Source of the DNA: Bog-950 sp046329535
GTDB taxonomy: Bacteria > Bacteroidota > Bacteroidia > Chitinophagales > LD1
DNA: 64,000 nucleotides
Assembly (NCBI GenBank): GCA_046329535.1
Contig: JAXLUN010000011.1
Coordinates: 1 to 64,000 of the forward strand
Reading direction: 5' to 3'
Under the pieces are notes generated by a model. That model made no database searches, was not told the origin of the DNA, and was given only the letters and a program-made list of their open reading frames with translations. Shown piece by piece: positions 60,733-64,000 of the stretch. The number at the start of each line of letters is the position of its first letter. Position 1 is the first letter of the stretch. A program made the translations under genes and the position numbers.

Positions 60733-61380
60733 ATGAGCGCAAAAACATTGAAATTACTAGATAAAATTAATCGAATCGCAGGTGGTGGTGATTTAGACAC
60801 CCTATCAAAACTGGAATACGACTTGTTATTGCAATATGTTCGTGATTTTTATGAAGCTATATCAGACTATAATACAGACCTTCCTGTAAATGAAAGTGAA
60901 TCTGTAAAGCAACATTATTACAATGAAGATACGCAAGCAACCTCTACTTTAATGCCCCCTGCTAAGATGGATGTTGAGGAGTATTATATCGTTGCAAATA
61001 CTGAGTCTAAGGTTAATCAAGATGTTAAACCTGATGAAGTTAAAAAAATACCCTGTATTTCTGACCTTGAAAGCCACGGAGGTTCTTTGAACGATAAACT
61101 TAAATCTACCTCAGCTAATGAAATTCATAAGAAGTTATCCTCTAAGCCTTTGAAAGAATTGGTAGATCTAAATAAAAAATTTGTGATTGTAAATGAGTTA
61201 TTTAATGGCGACCAAGAGGCATTTGCCGCAACGGTTAAGGCGATAGATTCTTATACTGATTTCAATTCAGCTCAATCTTTCGTACAATCATCAGTTGCCG
61301 AAAAGTATGGCTGGGATGAGAGTGTACAATCTGTTCGAATGTTTAATAAACTGATTCGACAGAAGTTTGGTGTTGAATAG
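60733..61380 (+). CDS. Conserved cytoplasmic protein of unknown function
   Basis: 215 residues from the ATG at 60733; the frame extends to 60688 but the -7 box lies in between. The N-terminal helical segment (LLDKINRIAGGGDLDTLSKLEYDLLLQYVRDFYEAI) is followed by an acidic linker. A C-terminal domain (about 140-215, LKELVDLNKKFVIVNELFNGDQEAFAATVKAIDSYTDFNSAQSF) follows. In Bacteroidota the C-terminal motif LNxxFxxxxELFxGDxxxF recurs in small hypothetical proteins. I have no function to assign. Confidence 0.75.
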   Translation: MSAKTLKLLDKINRIAGGGDLDTLSKLEYDLLLQYVRDFYEAISDYNTDLPVNESESVKQHYYNEDTQATSTLMPPAKMDVEEYYIVANTESKVNQDVKPDEVKKIPCISDLESHGGSLNDKLKSTSANEIHKKLSSKPLKELVDLNKKFVIVNELFNGDQEAFAATVKAIDSYTDFNSAQSFVQSSVAEKYGWDESVQSVRMFNKLIRQKFGVE

Positions 61381-61385
61381 CAGAT

Positions 61386-64000
61386 TTATTGGCAATTCAA
61401 TATCATGCCACCCGCATTGCCGGGTTTAGAATGTAATACTTTAGAGAAAACAGGCTTCAGGTTCTTAAATTCTCTTCTATCTGTTTCTTCCAGGTCGCCT
61501 TCGTAAACCTCCATCTTTAGAGTGTTCAATCCATACTTTCCGGTGTTCCATGCTTTGGCTACCACATAATTTTTCATATCCGGAGATAAATGAAGAACCC
61601 TTTTGATGAACCCGTTTTCTTTTAATTTGATTTTGGCCTTGTTGACAATTATCTGTCCATTGAAAATAATTGATACGGAGTCATTGTCTTCCTCTCCGTC
61701 ATCATAAAAAAGTGCGGTTAACACACACCCATTTACATCTATTAGATGTTCATATTTAATGGAGTCTTTACCGATATTAAGTAATGGTGAAAGCCTATGC
61801 GGAACATCTTCAACTGTCTCTTCCTCTTTTTTCTCGGTAGACACCAATTCATCCTTTACAATAACGCTATAAGTACATAACTGACTGTTGCCGGATTTGT
61901 CTATTGCTTTAAATGTAAAGGGATGAACTCCAATTTCAAGAAAACACCCGTTTTTGGAGCCTAAAGTTTGTGATACTGAATCTATATCACAATTATCGTA
62001 AGCTGATGGAGGTTCATAAAAATACATGATACCTCTTCTATTTTGTGGTAATAGTATCACCGTATCACTGGGGCATTTAAAATATGGGGGCTCATTATCC
62101 TTGACTACTATGTTGAATGCACTTTCTTTTATTCTTCCGGCATCGTCCTGTGCAGAGAATAAATTGGCTGTAGAACCAATTTTGAAAAACGAACCACTTG
62201 GTTTGCCCGATTTCAGTTGGGCTTTGATCCCAGATATGCCTTCAATTTTAGGAGCATTATAATTGACTATCGCACCGCATTTACCCGGATCGTTTTTTTG
62301 AACCAGATCATGAACAAAGGTTATTTCCCACCTGGTATCAATTGTTTTTGACTTATTACTTGCAGTAGACGATACAATTTCAGGAGCATCTGATACAATT
62401 ACCTTGTTATCGTTAGTATGAGAAACAGGAGGCTTACTGTTAGATACAGGTATCTCAACTTTGTCTATACCCTTGATTTTCTCGGGTTCCTTCATTTTGG
62501 CCGGATAGAATGTTAACGCGATTTCATTTTTGATTCCTAATATCATTTCTCTTTCCACCTGTCGGGCTACAGGTAACTCAACATTAAGCTTATCTATAGT
62601 AGTTTTTTTCTGTGCAATTTTTCTTTCGCTTGCAGAACTATTTAATGCAGAAGGATTAGTAGGAATTGAAGTTAAGTTGGTGCTGACAATTTGCGGTTTA
62701 GGAATGTCAGTAGATTTTTTTTTAGTAAAAACAGATTGGGCCTTTGTATTACTAACTGTGGATGAATCAATAACCGGCTTATCATTTGTTGTGATATTCG
62801 ATGGAGTTATTTTGGGAGAAGTAATTTCTGTTTTTTTAGAATCACTTGATGATTTAATTGCATCGGGTGCTATCTCCAGTTGCACCGTTACAGAAAATTT
62901 ACATACTGATTTGTTTCCCGAAAAATCTACCGCCTCGTATACTACTTCAGTCACACCGATGGGAAACAGCTCCCCACTCTGATATCCTTGCAATAAATTT
63001 AATTTGAAATCTGTACAATTATCTGTAACAATCGGATTTTTGTAAACTACTTTATTGCCAAGTTTATTGGTAGTAGTTGTGAAAATATTATCGTTACAAA
63101 CTATAACAGGAGGCTCAGTATCAAATACTTTTATAGTAAAGCTCTTTTGTTCTTTGGTTCCTACTGATGAAACAGCCTCGTAGGTAATGGTGTTTTCACC
63201 TAATGGGAAAAAATCTCCGTTTTTGAGGCCTATCAATTGTTTTATCTCCACTTGACTACAGGTGGCACTTGCCTGTGGGTTAGGAAATGTGATGTGAGCA
63301 TGGCACTTTCCTTTATCTGTATTCTTTTCAATGTTACCAGATGTAGTAAGAGTAATACTCCCGAGTGCCTTCTGGGCCGATTGATCAATGAACAATGCCT
63401 GAATTTCGGAATTCGATAATCCTCTGTTATATATTCGTAAGTCATCCAGATTGCCCTTAAAATAGCTGTTGCCAAACTTTCCAATGGTTAAATCTGCATC
63501 ATTGGCTAGAAAAGGCTTGTTATTCATTCCTTGCCAAGCTAATTTCCCGTCAATGTAAAATTGCATCCAGTTCTCCTCATAGCTAAGGGTAATAAAGTGC
63601 CATTTGTCAAAGTCTATTGGGTGCGCGCTGTAGTTGTTATCGCGAAAGGAGTTTGATTCTGAAATCTTAATTTCACAATAAGAATCTCCAAAAGAACGCA
63701 TTACTTGAAGTCCTAATTGCATATTGCTATCCTCTCCCTTAGACAATAAGCTGAGGTTGAGATTAGCCGGATTGGTTGCAGGTTTTTCTGTTTGAACCCA
63801 GGCAGTTACTGACATTGAATAGGTGAGCGCTTTGAGACTTTTCGAGTTGGGTATGCGTACATAAAAACTGCCATTGAATTTCAAGGCACCACAATTATTA
63901 CCGAACCTATCAGTGGCACTAGTTATGGGGAGTGAGGCCATACCGTCATTCCCATTGTTCGACCGATCATTAAGCTGATTGTCAAAAGAATAATGAGCGA
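61386..64000 (-). CDS. Large LamG and multi-HYR-domain protein, N-terminus beyond window
   Basis: Reading frame stays open to the window edge. The ATG at 63941 is internal, since the residues upstream (AHYSFDNQLNDRSNNGNDG) complete the LamG start. About 871 residues are visible: LamG/concanavalin-like domain (about 1-215), two HYR domains (about 215-370; DTEPPVIVCND), a Ser/Thr/Lys/Pro-rich linker (about 375-560), two more HYR domains (about 565-720; DNEPPYFKCPSD and SGNSQLCTYSVIVKD) and a beta-rich C-terminal domain (about 740-871) without a T9SS sorting domain. HYR modules are Ig-like adhesion domains. The protein is therefore probably a secreted or surface adhesin, unless a carrier sequence lies upstream. 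Confidence 0.88.
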   Translation of the reverse strand, partial: AHYSFDNQLNDRSNNGNDGMASLPITSATDRFGNNCGALKFNGSFYVRIPNSKSLKALTYSMSVTAWVQTEKPATNPANLNLSLLSKGEDSNMQLGLQVMRSFGDSYCEIKISESNSFRDNNYSAHPIDFDKWHFITLSYEENWMQFYIDGKLAWQGMNNKPFLANDADLTIGKFGNSYFKGNLDDLRIYNRGLSNSEIQALFIDQSAQKALGSITLTTSGNIEKNTDKGKCHAHITFPNPQASATCSQVEIKQLIGLKNGDFFPLGENTITYEAVSSVGTKEQKSFTIKVFDTEPPVIVCNDNIFTTTTNKLGNKVVYKNPIVTDNCTDFKLNLLQGYQSGELFPIGVTEVVYEAVDFSGNKSVCKFSVTVQLEIAPDAIKSSSDSKKTEITSPKITPSNITTNDKPVIDSSTVSNTKAQSVFTKKKSTDIPKPQIVSTNLTSIPTNPSALNSSASERKIAQKKTTIDKLNVELPVARQVEREMILGIKNEIALTFYPAKMKEPEKIKGIDKVEIPVSNSKPPVSHTNDNKVIVSDAPEIVSSTASNKSKTIDTRWEITFVHDLVQKNDPGKCGAIVNYNAPKIEGISGIKAQLKSGKPSGSFFKIGSTANLFSAQDDAGRIKESAFNIVVKDNEPPYFKCPSDTVILLPQNRRGIMYFYEPPSAYDNCDIDSVSQTLGSKNGCFLEIGVHPFTFKAIDKSGNSQLCTYSVIVKDELVSTEKKEEETVEDVPHRLSPLLNIGKDSIKYEHLIDVNGCVLTALFYDDGEEDNDSVSIIFNGQIIVNKAKIKLKENGFIKRVLHLSPDMKNYVVAKAWNTGKYGLNTLKMEVYEGDLEETDRREFKNLKPVFSKVLHSKPGNAGGMILNCQ

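Noticed and set aside
62530..62982. 150-codon rightward ORF
   Set aside because: Lies antisense to the low-complexity linker and HYR region of the LamG/HYR gene; the product is a hydrophobic shadow with no family signs or promoter.
63941..64000. ATG at 63941 as the start of the LamG/HYR protein
   Set aside because: The frame stays open to the window edge and the upstream residues are the conserved beginning of a LamG domain.
1..64000. CRISPR array, insertion sequence, prophage or defence island
   Set aside because: No regularly spaced repeats, transposase, integrase, restriction, toxin-antitoxin or Cas motifs were seen in any reading frame.

Overview
The window is about 40% GC and reads as a chromosomal segment of a free-living member of the phylum Bacteroidota. 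A Chitinophagales- or Sphingobacteriales-like lineage is my inference from gene content, not a proven placement. The phylum call rests on several observations. Promoters match TTG-N18-20-TAnnTTTG (for example before pyrG, lepA, tRNA-Leu and the 32.2-33.1 kb gene). Two secreted proteins end in type IX secretion (T9SS) type A sorting domains. There is an OmpA protein with the domain order of PorE, a TonB receptor with a carboxypeptidase-regulatory N-domain, a CCDC81-type HU/SPOR protein, and DUF2851, PspC and YraN neighbours typical of the phylum. I see no rRNA, insertion sequence, prophage or CRISPR array. The only RNA gene I can support is tRNA-Leu(GAG).

Layout. 0-10.7 kb: a truncated TonB receptor; a NrnA-like DHH phosphoesterase followed by a cyclophilin-FKBP fusion lipoprotein; a membrane PAS histidine kinase; a small outer-membrane protein; queE; a PorE-like protein; a lipoprotein; a PA0069-family radical SAM protein. 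10.7-21.9 kb: housekeeping and envelope genes (DUF1761, an HTH regulator, aroK, an LpxL-type acyltransferase with a PhoD-type phosphatase, a receiver-PAS-kinase hybrid, coaE, a beta-helix lipoprotein, Mrp plus a NifU-domain protein, kdsB, yraN, a hotdog thioesterase). 22-28.4 kb: acyl-CoA and amino-acid metabolism. This holds a saccharopine-dehydrogenase-like reductase coupled to an acyl-CoA carboxylase beta subunit, then a leftward operon in which a eukaryote-type 3-hydroxyacyl-CoA dehydratase (HACD/PTPLA) precedes an acyl-CoA synthetase. 28.6-38.6 kb: a roughly 1180-residue outer-membrane protein, a coiled-coil membrane protein, and a rightward run of a fused oligopeptide ABC ATPase, a PLP enzyme, an LRR protein, DUF2851 and PspC.

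38.6-48.4 kb: a GH105-type hydrolase, a SUMF1-fold protein, tRNA-Leu, a PhoR-like kinase, a diheme cytochrome lipoprotein, ArfB, a flippase divergent from a polytopic membrane protein, and a NarL-type kinase convergent with its probable response regulator. A 0.68-kb gap follows with three very small ORFs, two encoding single-span peptides. 48.4-64 kb: a PHB-depolymerase-type esterase, an RlmL-like methyltransferase, pyrG, T9SS cargo proteins, lepA, the HU/SPOR protein, tdk, and a multi-HYR/LamG protein that runs off the right edge.

Genes are tightly packed. Many convergent neighbours overlap at their stop codons or share one perfect bidirectional hairpin terminator. Several promoter -7 boxes lie so close to the start codon that the mRNAs should be nearly leaderless. 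The least ordinary content is the HACD-acyl-CoA synthetase operon with a palindrome in its promoter, the small-ORF cluster, the dual-family prolyl isomerase, and the SUMF1-fold protein lacking one catalytic cysteine. I did not find a clearly novel defence or mobile system.
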